NCBI RefSeq assembly: GCF_000374025.1
Contig: NZ_KB893186.1
Coordinates: 1 to 64,000 of the forward strand
Origin: Spirosoma panaciterrae DSM 21099
GTDB taxonomy: Bacteria; Bacteroidota; Bacteroidia; Cytophagales; Spirosomataceae
Reading direction: 5' to 3'
Length of the DNA stretch: 64,000 nucleotides
Shown: positions 8,039 through 17,575 of the stretch, one piece after another
How the letters are laid out: each line of letters opens with the position of its first letter
How positions within the stretch are numbered: position 1 is the stretch's first letter
Program-made: the position numbers and the translations under genes
The notes under the pieces: generated by a model
The model's database searches: none
Seen by the model: the letters and a program-made list of their open reading frames with translations, nothing else
Told to the model about the DNA's origin: nothing

Positions 8039-10012
8039 ATGGCCGACGTCACCCTTGTTTCTCATCCAGATCTGCACGCCCTGACCAAAGGGGGCCGAAT
8101 GGATTTCCAGTTCGAGGGAGCAGGCCAGTTCATCACCCAGGGTGCCAAAGCCCAGGCCGTGCTTTTTTTCTCCAGTGCGATTCCCGATGGGTTTACCCTT
8201 AACCTGCGCTGGAACGGCAAAACCGTTCAGCTCGTTTTTCGCACCTCACCAACTCAGGTCAATGAGTTCCCCTCGGGAAATGGTCTTTCCGCCTACGTCG
8301 ATCAGCTGGTTGAATGGCTGGCAGGCTACTATCCCCTCAAAAAGGATTTTGTCGTAACCCGCTACGATCCAACCCAGCTTCCCGGTGTTCTGCTGACGGC
8401 CCGCCAGCCTGGTACGGCCTTTAATTTAAGTGTACCCAACCCGCCCGTTGGCAGTCCCATTACCATTGCCAATCCCGTCAGTGGTGCCGACCCCATCAAG
8501 CGGATCAAGTACAGCATTTACACCGAGGTGTATCTGCAAACGCCCGGTAACGATGGCTCTGACCTGGACGCGCATTACCAGCTCGTTTACGCCAATCCCA
8601 ACGAAACTGATTCGGATGGAGGAGTTCGGTTTAACGTGGGCAACATCCTGCATTCCTTCCTGACACCCGACTGGCCCGCCTGGGGCTTCTTAAATCCGTC
8701 GGGCGGACCAAACAGCCACCGAAAATATTATGTGGCCTACGGGGAGGCCTGGGGTTCTCCCATTCAAATCGGGCGGCTCAAACGGGATTCCGTGCGGCAC
8801 GCCTACCTGGGCGGAGCCGATTTTCGCCACCGTTCGTCGAGCGGCTATTTTTTGAACCGCTTCGATTCATCAGCAGGGGAAAATAAGGCCCTGCGTTTCG
8901 GGAGTCAAACGCGCTATGTACTGCCGGATGAACCTCAGTTCCTTACGTTCGTCAATCAGCGGCCTACTGTCCTTTCGAATCTGAAGCTGGTCTGCACACT
9001 CACGTTCTCCGACAATTCGATTCAGGTTTTCGACGATAGCTACGCCCCCCAGAATCTGCCGGTGGGTGAAAAAATATGCTTTGCAGTAGGAGCCACCCAA
9101 CTTAACCTGGCCACCCGGGCAGGCAATAAGGTGCTGAAGGAGTATTCAGTTAAACTGGTAATTGGCGTTGATGACTGGAGCTTATCCTACCGTTACATCC
9201 TCAACGCCAATTACCAGCCCTACACCCGGCATTTTGTTTATCTGAATTCGTTGGGTGTGGTCGAAACGCTGACCACCTACGGAAAAGGCTCTCATGAGCT
9301 TTCCCTGTTTTTCGAGCAGGCAGAACGTTACCTGCCCATCCATTACCAGGTGCAGGATGGCCAGTTTGTCAATTATGATCTCTCCCTTCAGCAGCAGGTA
9401 ACGGTAGCCACGGGCTTCTGGCCCGAAGCTGTAGTCCAGACCTGGAATGATTTCTACCGGTCCCCTTTCCGGTTCCGACTCGTCGATGGACAGGCTCTGC
9501 CTATTGGTGTTGTGTCCAAATCCATCAAGCAGGCAAAGGACGGTGATACCCTGTTCGGACACCAGTTCGAATACGTCTACCTATATAAGGACGACTTCTA
9601 TACCGGCCAGGAATCCGATGAAATTGGGGATGGCACCCCGCCCCTAAATTTCAAAATGATGGGTGGTACCGTCGTGATCAATCAACCCACCGTTACCCGC
9701 AACATCGACGATACCGTGCCTAATGTCGTCCGGGCCATTACGCCGGACGACATAAATGCCTGGACGCAGGCGGCCCTTCGACCCAACCCACAAAACCTGG
9801 GCTTTCTCACCCAGGGCACCGGCAATACACTCTATCGCCAGAAAACGCAGCTCATCGACTGGCTGGCTGATGTGGGGGGTAAACCCACCACCCGCGACCA
9901 GCTGGGCATTGCTGAACTGGCCACCAAGCCTGAAGCCCTTCAACTCATTTTTAACTCGCTGAGCGTAAAGCCCAAACTCTCCAGTTGGACTACGGCTCAG
10001 GAACCATCGTAA
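8039..10012 (+). CDS. Large tail or baseplate-like protein of unknown family
   Basis: 657 residues from ATG 8039 (MADVTLVSHPDLHALTKGG); a GTG at 8033 in frame is an alternative start. No signal peptide. Mostly beta-rich (repeated short strands such as YILNANYQPYTRHFVYLNSLG) with a helical C-terminal section after residue 560. It heads a set of large secreted-looking or surface-type proteins. The pattern and place suggest a distal tail or baseplate component. I do not recognise a domain. Confidence 0.6.
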   Translation: MADVTLVSHPDLHALTKGGRMDFQFEGAGQFITQGAKAQAVLFFSSAIPDGFTLNLRWNGKTVQLVFRTSPTQVNEFPSGNGLSAYVDQLVEWLAGYYPLKKDFVVTRYDPTQLPGVLLTARQPGTAFNLSVPNPPVGSPITIANPVSGADPIKRIKYSIYTEVYLQTPGNDGSDLDAHYQLVYANPNETDSDGGVRFNVGNILHSFLTPDWPAWGFLNPSGGPNSHRKYYVAYGEAWGSPIQIGRLKRDSVRHAYLGGADFRHRSSSGYFLNRFDSSAGENKALRFGSQTRYVLPDEPQFLTFVNQRPTVLSNLKLVCTLTFSDNSIQVFDDSYAPQNLPVGEKICFAVGATQLNLATRAGNKVLKEYSVKLVIGVDDWSLSYRYILNANYQPYTRHFVYLNSLGVVETLTTYGKGSHELSLFFEQAERYLPIHYQVQDGQFVNYDLSLQQQVTVATGFWPEAVVQTWNDFYRSPFRFRLVDGQALPIGVVSKSIKQAKDGDTLFGHQFEYVYLYKDDFYTGQESDEIGDGTPPLNFKMMGGTVVINQPTVTRNIDDTVPNVVRAITPDDINAWTQAALRPNPQNLGFLTQGTGNTLYRQKTQLIDWLADVGGKPTTRDQLGIAELATKPEALQLIFNSLSVKPKLSSWTTAQEPS

Positions 10013-10014
10013 CT

Positions 10015-11886
10015 ATGGCTGGAATTCGTGTAAATACCCCCACCGGGGCTGGCTGGAAATACAGCCTCGACAATGACACCTGGCAGGACAGTCCCGTCTT
10101 CGCCACCCAGATCGGGGGCGCTGCGTTCGTAGTCGGCATGACCTATTTGATTTACTGCTGGCACCAGGCCGCAAACGTCATCGCCATTGCCCCCATCGAG
10201 TTTGGTAAACCTACCAACGAAGACGATCTGCAAACCGTCGCTTCACGGGGCGCTAAAACCAACATCATGCTCAGCCTACTGGGTGGGCTGATGCTGGGCA
10301 ATATTCCTGTCACAACGCAGGATTTGCCTGTTTTAGTGATCGACACCGCGACAGGCCGGGTCTATCAGAAAGGCGGCACGGTGGTGCTACCGCCTGAGAA
10401 AACGATTGTGTCGATTGGCGATCTGTATACCCTCTCCGAGCTTCAATGGATGATGCGCTTCGATGTTAACAACTGCGTCGATATGCGTGGCTGGGCATTT
10501 GACCCCAGCAATCCATCCACTCCTCCGCAGGTAGTCATCAAACGGGATGGTGTGGCCGTGGGGACGATTACCTGCAACATTGAGCGGGCTGATGTACGGG
10601 ACTACCTCATTACGCAGGGCAAACTGCCTGCGGGTAGTACGTTTGCGACCTACGGCTGGGCGTACATCAAACCGTCGGGCGATCAGGATGGCCAGGAGCA
10701 TACTTACCGGGCCTTTAATCCGGCAGGGAGTGTGCAGGCTACCTCCGACGTGGGAGCACTCAACACCGTGCGCTGTAATGCGGCTGTTAATCCCCCGCCG
10801 GTGCTGGTCAACGCCCAGGGGCCTGTACTGATCACTCAACTGGGTACCCAGACTATTCCGGCACCCAACAACGAGTTCGTCGATAATGCGGGGGATACCG
10901 GGCATCTGCTCGGTTTCCGCCACGTTTCCGAAACCAATACTGACTGGCCATTGCCGCTGGGTGTTTCCTTCGATGAGACGACAGGCATCTTTACGATAAC
11001 GACAGATTGCGTCGATCAAACCTTTATGCTTCGTCGTCAGTATGTAGACAGTGCCAATCAGGTTGCCAATGACGACTTTACGGTTGTCGTAGCACGCAAT
11101 CTGGCCTACGCGGTCGATTACGACGTTATTGCGGGGTATCAGGCTGGCTTCTACTTACGGTGCCCAGCCGATTGGCAGTATAAGTTCAATAATGGTCCCA
11201 ACTGGAATAACCTGGTGGCTTTGTCGGGGGGAACGGATAGCAACGGGTTTGCCTATGGCGCGTCGATTGGCTCCCTCAGCAACGGAGCCACGGTCACGCT
11301 GAACCTGAAAACCAGCAACGGCACCCAGATCGATCTGCCGGTAAATATTTCGGGTACCCGTGCCAGAGCCAACCTGAAAACCTGGAATGACCTGGCCCTC
11401 TCTACCGTGTACGGGGCAGTGGCCAGTGCGAGCACCAGTTACGATTCGAATTATTCTGCGCTGAGGACAAACGACGGCAACGTGAGTGATTTTGGCCAGC
11501 CCTACTGGGCCTCAGCCTACGTCTCCGGCACGCCCAACGAGCATGTGGACATTGATTTTGGTCGAACCTGGCCCATCCGGCGCGTGGTCGTACACATGAT
11601 TCCAGACAATTATGCGGGCCGTACAACTCCGCTCACCAATACGGAAACCTTCACCCAGAACGGTCTGACGGCCTTCCGCATCCAAGTTCCGAATGGTTCG
11701 GGCGGGTGGACTACGGTTACGGGTGGTACGGTAACGGGGAATACCCTGACCAAAAAAACGGTCAGCTTCGATACGGTCACCACCCAGAAAATACGGGTTC
11801 AGATCGATGCGACAGCACCGAGCCAGAACTATGCACAAATCATGGAAATCGAAGCCTTCTCTACCTCAACCGACGCTCTACCGTAA
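10015..11886 (+). CDS. Tail adhesin with C-terminal discoidin-like domain
   Basis: Start at ATG 10015 (MAGIRVNTPTGAGWKYSLD), 623 residues. The middle contains immunoglobulin-like or beta-sandwich stretches. The C-terminal 150 residues (GAVASASTSYDSNYSALRTND, then WASAYVS, HVDIDFGRTWPIRRVVVHMIPDNY and the final IMEIEAFS) match the F5/8 type C (discoidin) fold, which binds carbohydrate or lipid head groups. In this setting it most likely helps a tail attach to a cell surface glycan. It is 2 bases after the previous gene and its stop overlaps the next start. The domain call is good, the role inferred. Confidence 0.65.
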   Translation: MAGIRVNTPTGAGWKYSLDNDTWQDSPVFATQIGGAAFVVGMTYLIYCWHQAANVIAIAPIEFGKPTNEDDLQTVASRGAKTNIMLSLLGGLMLGNIPVTTQDLPVLVIDTATGRVYQKGGTVVLPPEKTIVSIGDLYTLSELQWMMRFDVNNCVDMRGWAFDPSNPSTPPQVVIKRDGVAVGTITCNIERADVRDYLITQGKLPAGSTFATYGWAYIKPSGDQDGQEHTYRAFNPAGSVQATSDVGALNTVRCNAAVNPPPVLVNAQGPVLITQLGTQTIPAPNNEFVDNAGDTGHLLGFRHVSETNTDWPLPLGVSFDETTGIFTITTDCVDQTFMLRRQYVDSANQVANDDFTVVVARNLAYAVDYDVIAGYQAGFYLRCPADWQYKFNNGPNWNNLVALSGGTDSNGFAYGASIGSLSNGATVTLNLKTSNGTQIDLPVNISGTRARANLKTWNDLALSTVYGAVASASTSYDSNYSALRTNDGNVSDFGQPYWASAYVSGTPNEHVDIDFGRTWPIRRVVVHMIPDNYAGRTTPLTNTETFTQNGLTAFRIQVPNGSGGWTTVTGGTVTGNTLTKKTVSFDTVTTQKIRVQIDATAPSQNYAQIMEIEAFSTSTDALP

Positions 11887-12224
11887 TGCCTTCCCCAACC
11901 TTATCTCTGCTCGGTTATAAATACCTGGCCTGTACCATGTCTGATGGTACGACCCAGTACCTGCCCGTTTCACCCGATATGACCTGCGAACAGCGGCCCA
12001 GTGTGGCTCAGGCCCAGGCCCAGGTAAGTCTATTGCTACCCGCTTCGTTTGTGCCATCGGGGTATTTCCTTGACAGTATGGGCTGCCTGCTGCCAGGGGG
12101 CGGCTCAGGCGATCCCGATACCACCGATCCGGGGTCGGGCGATCCCGGCAGTGGCTCGGGCAATTCCCTGGTCGACACCGACGTATCGGGCGCTACTTCT
12201 GTCTCCGTTAAAGAACCCTCGTAA
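11886..12224 (+). CDS. Small proline/glycine-rich phage-cluster protein
   Basis: 112 residues from the ATG at 11886, which overlaps the stop of the previous gene (TAATG). It begins MPSPTLSLLGYKYLACTMSDG and ends with low-complexity SGDPDTTDPGSGDPGSGSG. No membrane segment or catalytic motif. It could be a linker, chaperone or small fibre component; unrecognised. Confidence 0.55.
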   Translation: MPSPTLSLLGYKYLACTMSDGTTQYLPVSPDMTCEQRPSVAQAQAQVSLLLPASFVPSGYFLDSMGCLLPGGGSGDPDTTDPGSGDPGSGSGNSLVDTDVSGATSVSVKEPS

Positions 12225-12229
12225 CGACT

Positions 12230-14608
12230 ATGAACCGATTCCTGCTTCTTCTCTTTCCTCTTTTGTGGAGCCTGGCTGGCTCCGCGCAGACGATTTCCAC
12301 CTACTGGAGCCTCACCCAGCCTAATTCGTCCACGGTCGGTTTTGCCGCCTACAGCGATGGGCATATGGAGGTGGTGAATACCATCCCATCGGGTCTGGTC
12401 AATTCCCGAAAAGGTGGTCGGCTGGTGCTGAATTATGCCCCCGAAGCCAAACGGGTATTCAATCCCGGCCAGTTCGGATCGGGTAAATACTACGCGCCAC
12501 CCAGCACATTCCGGTTTATTTCCGACTGGAATCCGGGGGGCTTGACCGTTGCCCAGCGCAAGGCTTTAGGGGTCAATAGTTTTAATCACTGGTCGCTCTC
12601 CAGTACCGATAAGCAAAACCTCAGCTACGGCGATGGCGTGCTGTATTTGACCGAATCGGGCTTCCATCAGGAGTACGAAGGCGCGCTGTACTACGAAAAA
12701 TCGCTGGCCGACTACGAAGCCAAAATCTGGTCTACGCTACCCAGTGCGGGTTACGGGGCTGATCCGGGCGTTAGTCTGATCATTTTCAACATCGAGCAAT
12801 CCAACGGCTGGGGAAGGGGCAACTATGGCGCTAATTCGCACTGGCCCAGCTGGGAATCCTCGAAGGGCCATAAGGTGCAAATGGAGTCGGTCTCGGGGGA
12901 AATGACCCTGGAGCAGATCGACAACACGCCCGGTCTGTGGGCGCAGGAAACGGCCGTCCGACGGGCCAACCGGCTGCACATTCTGTTTCAGGCGGCTAGA
13001 GCCAAAGGAAAGCCCGGCCTTCAGATCAGTTACGGGGCCAGCATGTATCAGGGATTGCCCCGAATGGATTTTGCTGATAACTCGCACGGTATTTTTCAGG
13101 ATGGGTTTGCCGACGTGAGCCGCATTGGGGGCAGTGGCGGTACGATCGTGCTCAACGGGCGCACCTATACGGGCGTTACCGGATCGCACTGGAGCAAAGA
13201 AGACATTATGGACGGGTATTACTACCTGTTCGGAAAGGACATGCCCCAGAGCGAGTATCAGAAGATCTTCGTCGATAAGGTGGATAGTACCCAAAACTAT
13301 CCCTACCTATGGAAACAGGTGCGCACCCGCCACATTGTAGCGGATGAAAAAGGCTACTGGCAGCTAAACTGGAAACGGCAGATCGACCGGCAGGGACAGA
13401 AGCGCGGCATCATTCGCCAGATCGAGCCGCAGTACGAGAGCGATCAGATTTTCCTTTATTCGGGCGATACCTGGACGGGGCAATCGGTAAATTCCCGCAT
13501 CACCTGGAATGATTTGCAGCCAGGCATTACCGGCGACGGGGAAGCCCCCAAGCAATGGCAGGAGCCCTATCTGAACTATTCGCGGTATGTCGTCGCCCGG
13601 ATGATGGCAGGCAATAATCCCGGCAACGGATTTTATCTGTTTCCTCCAGCTAACCCCAACTGGGTGAATCTGGACCTGAGTGCAACGCCGGTGTTCAATC
13701 ACCACCTGCACAGCATCACCGCGATCTATCAGGCCAGAGCCGATATGCAGCCCTACGAAGCCTGGTTCAGTGGCTCTACGCTGGTCGAAGATCCGGATGT
13801 GCAGCTGAACCAGACGGGTAGTTTTCTAAACTACAACGGTACGGAGGCTTATAATTACAACGGGGGTGTGCAGGGTACTCAGAAACCGGCCTACATCCTG
13901 CGCTATAAAGCGCAGACCAACGGCGATATCCGGGTGCTGATCGTGGGGGGCATGAATCAATCCTGGACGAGTGAACGCACCGATATCGTACGGGCCCCAT
14001 CCAGTTTTACCGCATTACGGGGCAATCAGTTCAAAATGAAACTGCGCGGCCCCTCGGCCCAGATGGCCGAGTTTTTAGTCCGGGCGTCGGATTCAAATCA
14101 GACCTATGAAGCCGTATTTTCGGCCAACCCCAGCTGGGAGCGGCCGGGCTACGGAGGGCGGGTCGCAGCATCGACGCCCACCTCGACGACGACTGGTACC
14201 GTCTCCACCACGACCGTTACCATTGCGGCCTTTAGTCAGAATATTCCCTATTCGGCAGCCGCCAAATCGGACTTTCTCTCCACGTCGGGCGGGGGTTCCC
14301 ATCCCAACCAGTTTATCACCTCGGCCGACTGGGCGGATTATACCATTACGGGCGCACCCATCACGGCTGGTGATTATACGTTAACGTTTAACTACCAGAC
14401 CAATTACGACTGCTCGGGCTGTGGATCGGGGTCGTATAAGATCAACGGCGGGTCGATGGTCAATTTTACCATGGACGGGGCGGCTGGCGGCACGCGCACC
14501 AAAACGTTTACGGGTATTAGCTTGAATGCGGGTACCAATACGATCCGCTTCCAGGGTAACGGTGGGGGCACCTATTTTCAGAACTACGTTACAGTAGCCA
14601 GAGCCTAA
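12230..14608 (+). CDS. Secreted adhesin/glycan-active-like protein, first part (ends at in-frame TAA)
   Basis: 792 residues. A clear Sec signal peptide (MNRFLLLLFPLLWSLAGSAQ, cleavage after AQ region) is unusual inside a phage structural operon. The long middle is aromatic-rich and unassigned; a C-terminal module (about 680-790, SADWADYTITGAPITAGDYT, then GTNTIRFQG and YFQNYVTVARA) resembles a CBM6/CBM35-type carbohydrate-binding domain preceded by a Ser/Thr linker. The stop TAA at 14606 is followed in the same frame by coding-like sequence for 62 codons and then the next feature. So this is probably the first half of a single larger gene. Confidence 0.65.
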   Translation: MNRFLLLLFPLLWSLAGSAQTISTYWSLTQPNSSTVGFAAYSDGHMEVVNTIPSGLVNSRKGGRLVLNYAPEAKRVFNPGQFGSGKYYAPPSTFRFISDWNPGGLTVAQRKALGVNSFNHWSLSSTDKQNLSYGDGVLYLTESGFHQEYEGALYYEKSLADYEAKIWSTLPSAGYGADPGVSLIIFNIEQSNGWGRGNYGANSHWPSWESSKGHKVQMESVSGEMTLEQIDNTPGLWAQETAVRRANRLHILFQAARAKGKPGLQISYGASMYQGLPRMDFADNSHGIFQDGFADVSRIGGSGGTIVLNGRTYTGVTGSHWSKEDIMDGYYYLFGKDMPQSEYQKIFVDKVDSTQNYPYLWKQVRTRHIVADEKGYWQLNWKRQIDRQGQKRGIIRQIEPQYESDQIFLYSGDTWTGQSVNSRITWNDLQPGITGDGEAPKQWQEPYLNYSRYVVARMMAGNNPGNGFYLFPPANPNWVNLDLSATPVFNHHLHSITAIYQARADMQPYEAWFSGSTLVEDPDVQLNQTGSFLNYNGTEAYNYNGGVQGTQKPAYILRYKAQTNGDIRVLIVGGMNQSWTSERTDIVRAPSSFTALRGNQFKMKLRGPSAQMAEFLVRASDSNQTYEAVFSANPSWERPGYGGRVAASTPTSTTTGTVSTTTVTIAAFSQNIPYSAAAKSDFLSTSGGGSHPNQFITSADWADYTITGAPITAGDYTLTFNYQTNYDCSGCGSGSYKINGGSMVNFTMDGAAGGTRTKTFTGISLNAGTNTIRFQGNGGGTYFQNYVTVARA
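14606..14608 (+). other. In-frame TAA that splits one long reading frame
   Basis: The frame that begins at 12230 is open on both sides of this stop. After it, codons read STTTISTTVSSGTTC, then Ig/PKD-like strands, without another stop up to 16360, so coding signal continues through 14609-14794 where no start codon with supporting context is seen. A point mutation, readthrough or a base-call error are all possible. Confidence 0.7.
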
Positions 14609-14794
14609 TCGACGACAACGATCTCCACAACGGTTTCGTCGGGTACCACCTGCGCGTTCACGGTATCAGCCGGATCGAACGTCACTGTCAGTTGTGGCGG
14701 TTCTGTTACCCTGTCAGCCTCCGCTTCAGGCGCAGGCGCCACGGGCCTTGCCTACAGCTGGAGTCGTCCCAGCTACTCCGCATCGGGCCAGTCG

Positions 14795-16360
14795 GTGACG
14801 CTGGTTGCTCCTTCGACCTCGGGCACGTTCGATTATATGGTCTCGGTCAGTAAATCGGGTTGTGCCACTCAATCAGCTACGAAGCTGGTCAGCGTAACGG
14901 GCTGTAGTAGTCAGCTGGCTGTAACGAATAAGCCCTCATTCGATACCTTCGACTACCAGCCGATTACCAGCAACCTCAACGCCTGGCCTGAATACGACAA
15001 TACGGTTCACCGGGGCGTTGCCATTGGCGAAAAAGTAACCCTCAGAAACAGTCAGATCGAAATTCAGGTCTGGAAGAATTTCGGGGGAGCCGTCGCGCAT
15101 GTGTCGGTGCCCTATGGCCCCAACAAGATCAACCAGAACGACTGGGGGCGTGGGCTGGCCACAACGATTTACCGGGGTGGCCGCACCCGCCAGATTGAAA
15201 GCCAGAACAAGGATATTCAGACAGCCTGGGCGCAGGCCTGGGGCACGACAGCTTCGGGGGGTGGGGTCGGCAACAACCCCATTCAGATCGGGGATACCTA
15301 CGATAACCCGGCTGTCGTCGTGCAGATGGGCTATACAGCCAATATGATCTACACCAAAAGTGTGATGATGAACTGGGCGGTTAGGAATGACCCCACCGAT
15401 GTGATCCTGGAGCAGTGGGTATGGCTGGATGGCCCGGCCGCTCGCGTGAAAGTCAAGATGACCCATAACCGGGTAATGGATCAGACGGCCTACGAAGCCC
15501 GGAGCAATGAGTATCCCAATTTTATCGTCAATGCCGCTTATAAGTATAACGCGCACGTGGGACCATCGGGTAACATTGAATACCTGACGGGCTGGAACCA
15601 GACGCCCGTGCCCAACGGGGAGAACTGGTGTGCAATGGTGACCGATGCCAGCCCAGCCGCGCAGGGCGTAGGCCTGTGGCGACCCGGCTTTTATTCGACG
15701 AGTCAGTTTCGCTACGCGCCTTCCGATCATGACGGCGAAGACCCCAACAGCCCTTATGCGTTTCTAGCGAATCCGGCGGTGTATTCAGTCGCTAACCAGA
15801 GTATCATCTGGGACTGGAACGGTACCTACTATAACGAATATGCGGTGCTGGTGGGCAGTGCCCAAACCATTCGGAGCTGGGCCAATGCGCAGGCTGACCC
15901 CCGCAATACGCTGGCCTGGAAGTTTAACTCGAAAAACGGAAGGGGCTGGTTCCACTACGGCAAAGCGGTCGATACGGGTTATCCCACTCCGGATACGGGT
16001 ATTGAAGTGACACCCATCTCGGGCGGCACCTTCGTCGATATCCACTGGCCCCGCGTGGCCATTGCCGCCAGCAGCGTTTCCAGCCTGTACATCCGTTACA
16101 AAGCCTCGTCTACCTGGCCGACTTCCAATGTACTGAAGGCAGGTCGCATTGGTCAGGCTGCCAATGAGTATGATGGCCAGCAGGCAGCGGTGAACCTGGT
16201 CTGCGACAATACCTGGCGCACCGTGCAGATTCCGGTGAGCAGCATATCGGGCTGGAGTGGCAAAATTCAGAACGTTCAGCTGACCACCCTCAGCGTACCC
16301 GCCGGGGCGAAACTGGCTATCCAGTGGATTAATACCGTAAACGCTGACCCTGAACCGTAA
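14795..16360 (+). CDS. Secreted adhesin-like protein, second part after the TAA
   Basis: 521 residues from the first ATG, though coding sense in this frame begins at 14609. The start is inside an Ig/PKD-like domain (62 upstream codons give its first strands), so an independent start here would cut a fold. The rest is aromatic-rich and beta-strand-like (for example WLDGPAARVKVKMTHNRVMD, GLWRPGFYSTSQFRYAPS) and looks like a secreted glycan-associated protein. The final region, KIQNVQLTTLSVPAGAKLAIQW, could be another beta-sandwich binding module. The stop overlaps the next gene by one base, TAATG. I do not recognise the family. Confidence 0.55.
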   Translation: MTLVAPSTSGTFDYMVSVSKSGCATQSATKLVSVTGCSSQLAVTNKPSFDTFDYQPITSNLNAWPEYDNTVHRGVAIGEKVTLRNSQIEIQVWKNFGGAVAHVSVPYGPNKINQNDWGRGLATTIYRGGRTRQIESQNKDIQTAWAQAWGTTASGGGVGNNPIQIGDTYDNPAVVVQMGYTANMIYTKSVMMNWAVRNDPTDVILEQWVWLDGPAARVKVKMTHNRVMDQTAYEARSNEYPNFIVNAAYKYNAHVGPSGNIEYLTGWNQTPVPNGENWCAMVTDASPAAQGVGLWRPGFYSTSQFRYAPSDHDGEDPNSPYAFLANPAVYSVANQSIIWDWNGTYYNEYAVLVGSAQTIRSWANAQADPRNTLAWKFNSKNGRGWFHYGKAVDTGYPTPDTGIEVTPISGGTFVDIHWPRVAIAASSVSSLYIRYKASSTWPTSNVLKAGRIGQAANEYDGQQAAVNLVCDNTWRTVQIPVSSISGWSGKIQNVQLTTLSVPAGAKLAIQWINTVNADPEP

Positions 16361-17571
16361 TGACTACCAAAGCCCCCATTCTTCGCTTTCGGGAACAAAA
16401 CCCGAACCAATTCCAGCTTCAGCTCAGCCGGGCCAATACCCCTGTAGTGCCGGGTGTTGATCTGGCCCTGAAGCTGGAGTTTCGTACCGATCCCAAAGGC
16501 CGCGTGCTCTCCGTGCTGGAGCTAACTAAACCTACGGCCAGCGCAGTCCTGGTGGCCACGATCTCAGCCTTGACGGCGGGTCTGTACTACGTCGATCTGG
16601 TGCAGGTGCCCACGAACTCACCTGCGCACCGATCCGGTTTGTGCCTGGTAGAAATTCTGCCGATCGGCAGTCTGGAAACCCTGTCGGATGTGGTGGGCCT
16701 GACGGCTACCCTCGACGAATCGAGCCAGATCCTGAGCGGTGTCCTCGATGCTTCGCCCAGTGCGCAACTGGCCGCTGCTTACGCCAATCAGGCCCAGGCG
16801 GCTCGGGATGCAGTACTGGCCGGGCAGCAGGTTCTTTCGGATCAGCTGGAGCAGGCCAATCAGTCGGCAGCCCTCATTGCGGACTCAATCAGCGATGCCC
16901 TGGCTGCTGCTTCGGCCAGTGCCGCCAGTGCGTCAGCCGCCAGTGGTTCAGCTACCCAGGCCGGTGCCAGTGCCACCTCAGCCGCTAACTCCGCCACCGC
17001 TGCTGCGGGGAGTGCCAGTACGGCCAGCGGCTCGGCTACCCAGGCTGATACGAAAGCTACGGCAGCGGCTACCTCAGCCACGGCAGCGGCCAGTTCAGCC
17101 TCGAACGCCAGCAATAGCGCCACAGCGGCCGCTAACTCGGCTACGGCCGCTGGTACCTCGGCTACCAACGCCAGTACCAGCGCCAATGCGGCAAATACCT
17201 CCGCGACCAATGCAGGCAACAGTGCTACCGCTGCTGCGGGGAGTGCCAGTGCGGCAAATACCTCCGCGACCAATGCCAGTAACAGCGCTACAGCCGCCAG
17301 CACGTCGGCCATCAATGCGGGCAACTCTGCGACCGCAGCAGCCAACTCTGCGACAGCGGCCGCCAATAGTGCCCTGAGCGCCAACCGGGTTATCCGGCAC
17401 GACAATCAGGGAGGCTATGACTACATGGGCGTAGCTCCGGGCGGCTCGGCCGATACGACGCCTGCCTTTATCATTACCCGTACCAGCCGCAATCCAGACG
17501 GCAGTACGGCCAGTAAACTGAAGGCTACGGGTGTAGCCTGGACTTCTCGTTTAACCGCAACGTATTTGTAA
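16360..17571 (+). CDS. Tail fibre with long Ala/Ser/Thr repeat shaft
   Basis: 403 residues. The N-terminal 150 residues form a compact domain (MTTKAPILRFREQNPNQFQLQ). Residues about 175-345 are degenerate repeats of the type SATAAA.SAT.A..SA, the kind of helical shaft found in long tail fibres such as the lambda Stf group. The C-terminal part (RVIRHDNQGGYDYMGVAPGGS) is a small tip-like domain. It probably forms a trimeric fibre for host contact. Overlaps the previous gene by one base. The opposite-strand long frame here is a product of the repeats. Confidence 0.75.
   Translation: MTTKAPILRFREQNPNQFQLQLSRANTPVVPGVDLALKLEFRTDPKGRVLSVLELTKPTASAVLVATISALTAGLYYVDLVQVPTNSPAHRSGLCLVEILPIGSLETLSDVVGLTATLDESSQILSGVLDASPSAQLAAAYANQAQAARDAVLAGQQVLSDQLEQANQSAALIADSISDALAAASASAASASAASGSATQAGASATSAANSATAAAGSASTASGSATQADTKATAAATSATAAASSASNASNSATAAANSATAAGTSATNASTSANAANTSATNAGNSATAAAGSASAANTSATNASNSATAASTSAINAGNSATAAANSATAAANSALSANRVIRHDNQGGYDYMGVAPGGSADTTPAFIITRTSRNPDGSTASKLKATGVAWTSRLTATYL
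17188..17276 (+). repeat. 63-bp tandem unit in the fibre shaft
   Basis: A 26-bp block beginning GCGGCAAATACCTCCGCG occurs at 17188-17213 and again, identical, at 17251-17276, 63 bases apart. It shows recent in-frame duplication inside the Ala/Ser shaft, a normal way for such fibres to change length. Confidence 0.85.
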
Positions 17572-17575
17572 GACA

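Noticed and set aside
16860..17405. Long opposite-strand open frame of 181 aa made of Ala, Val and Leu repeats
   Set aside because: It is the mirror of the Ala/Ser fibre repeat; high-GC repeats keep the other strand open. The + strand product has fibre features and matches its operon.
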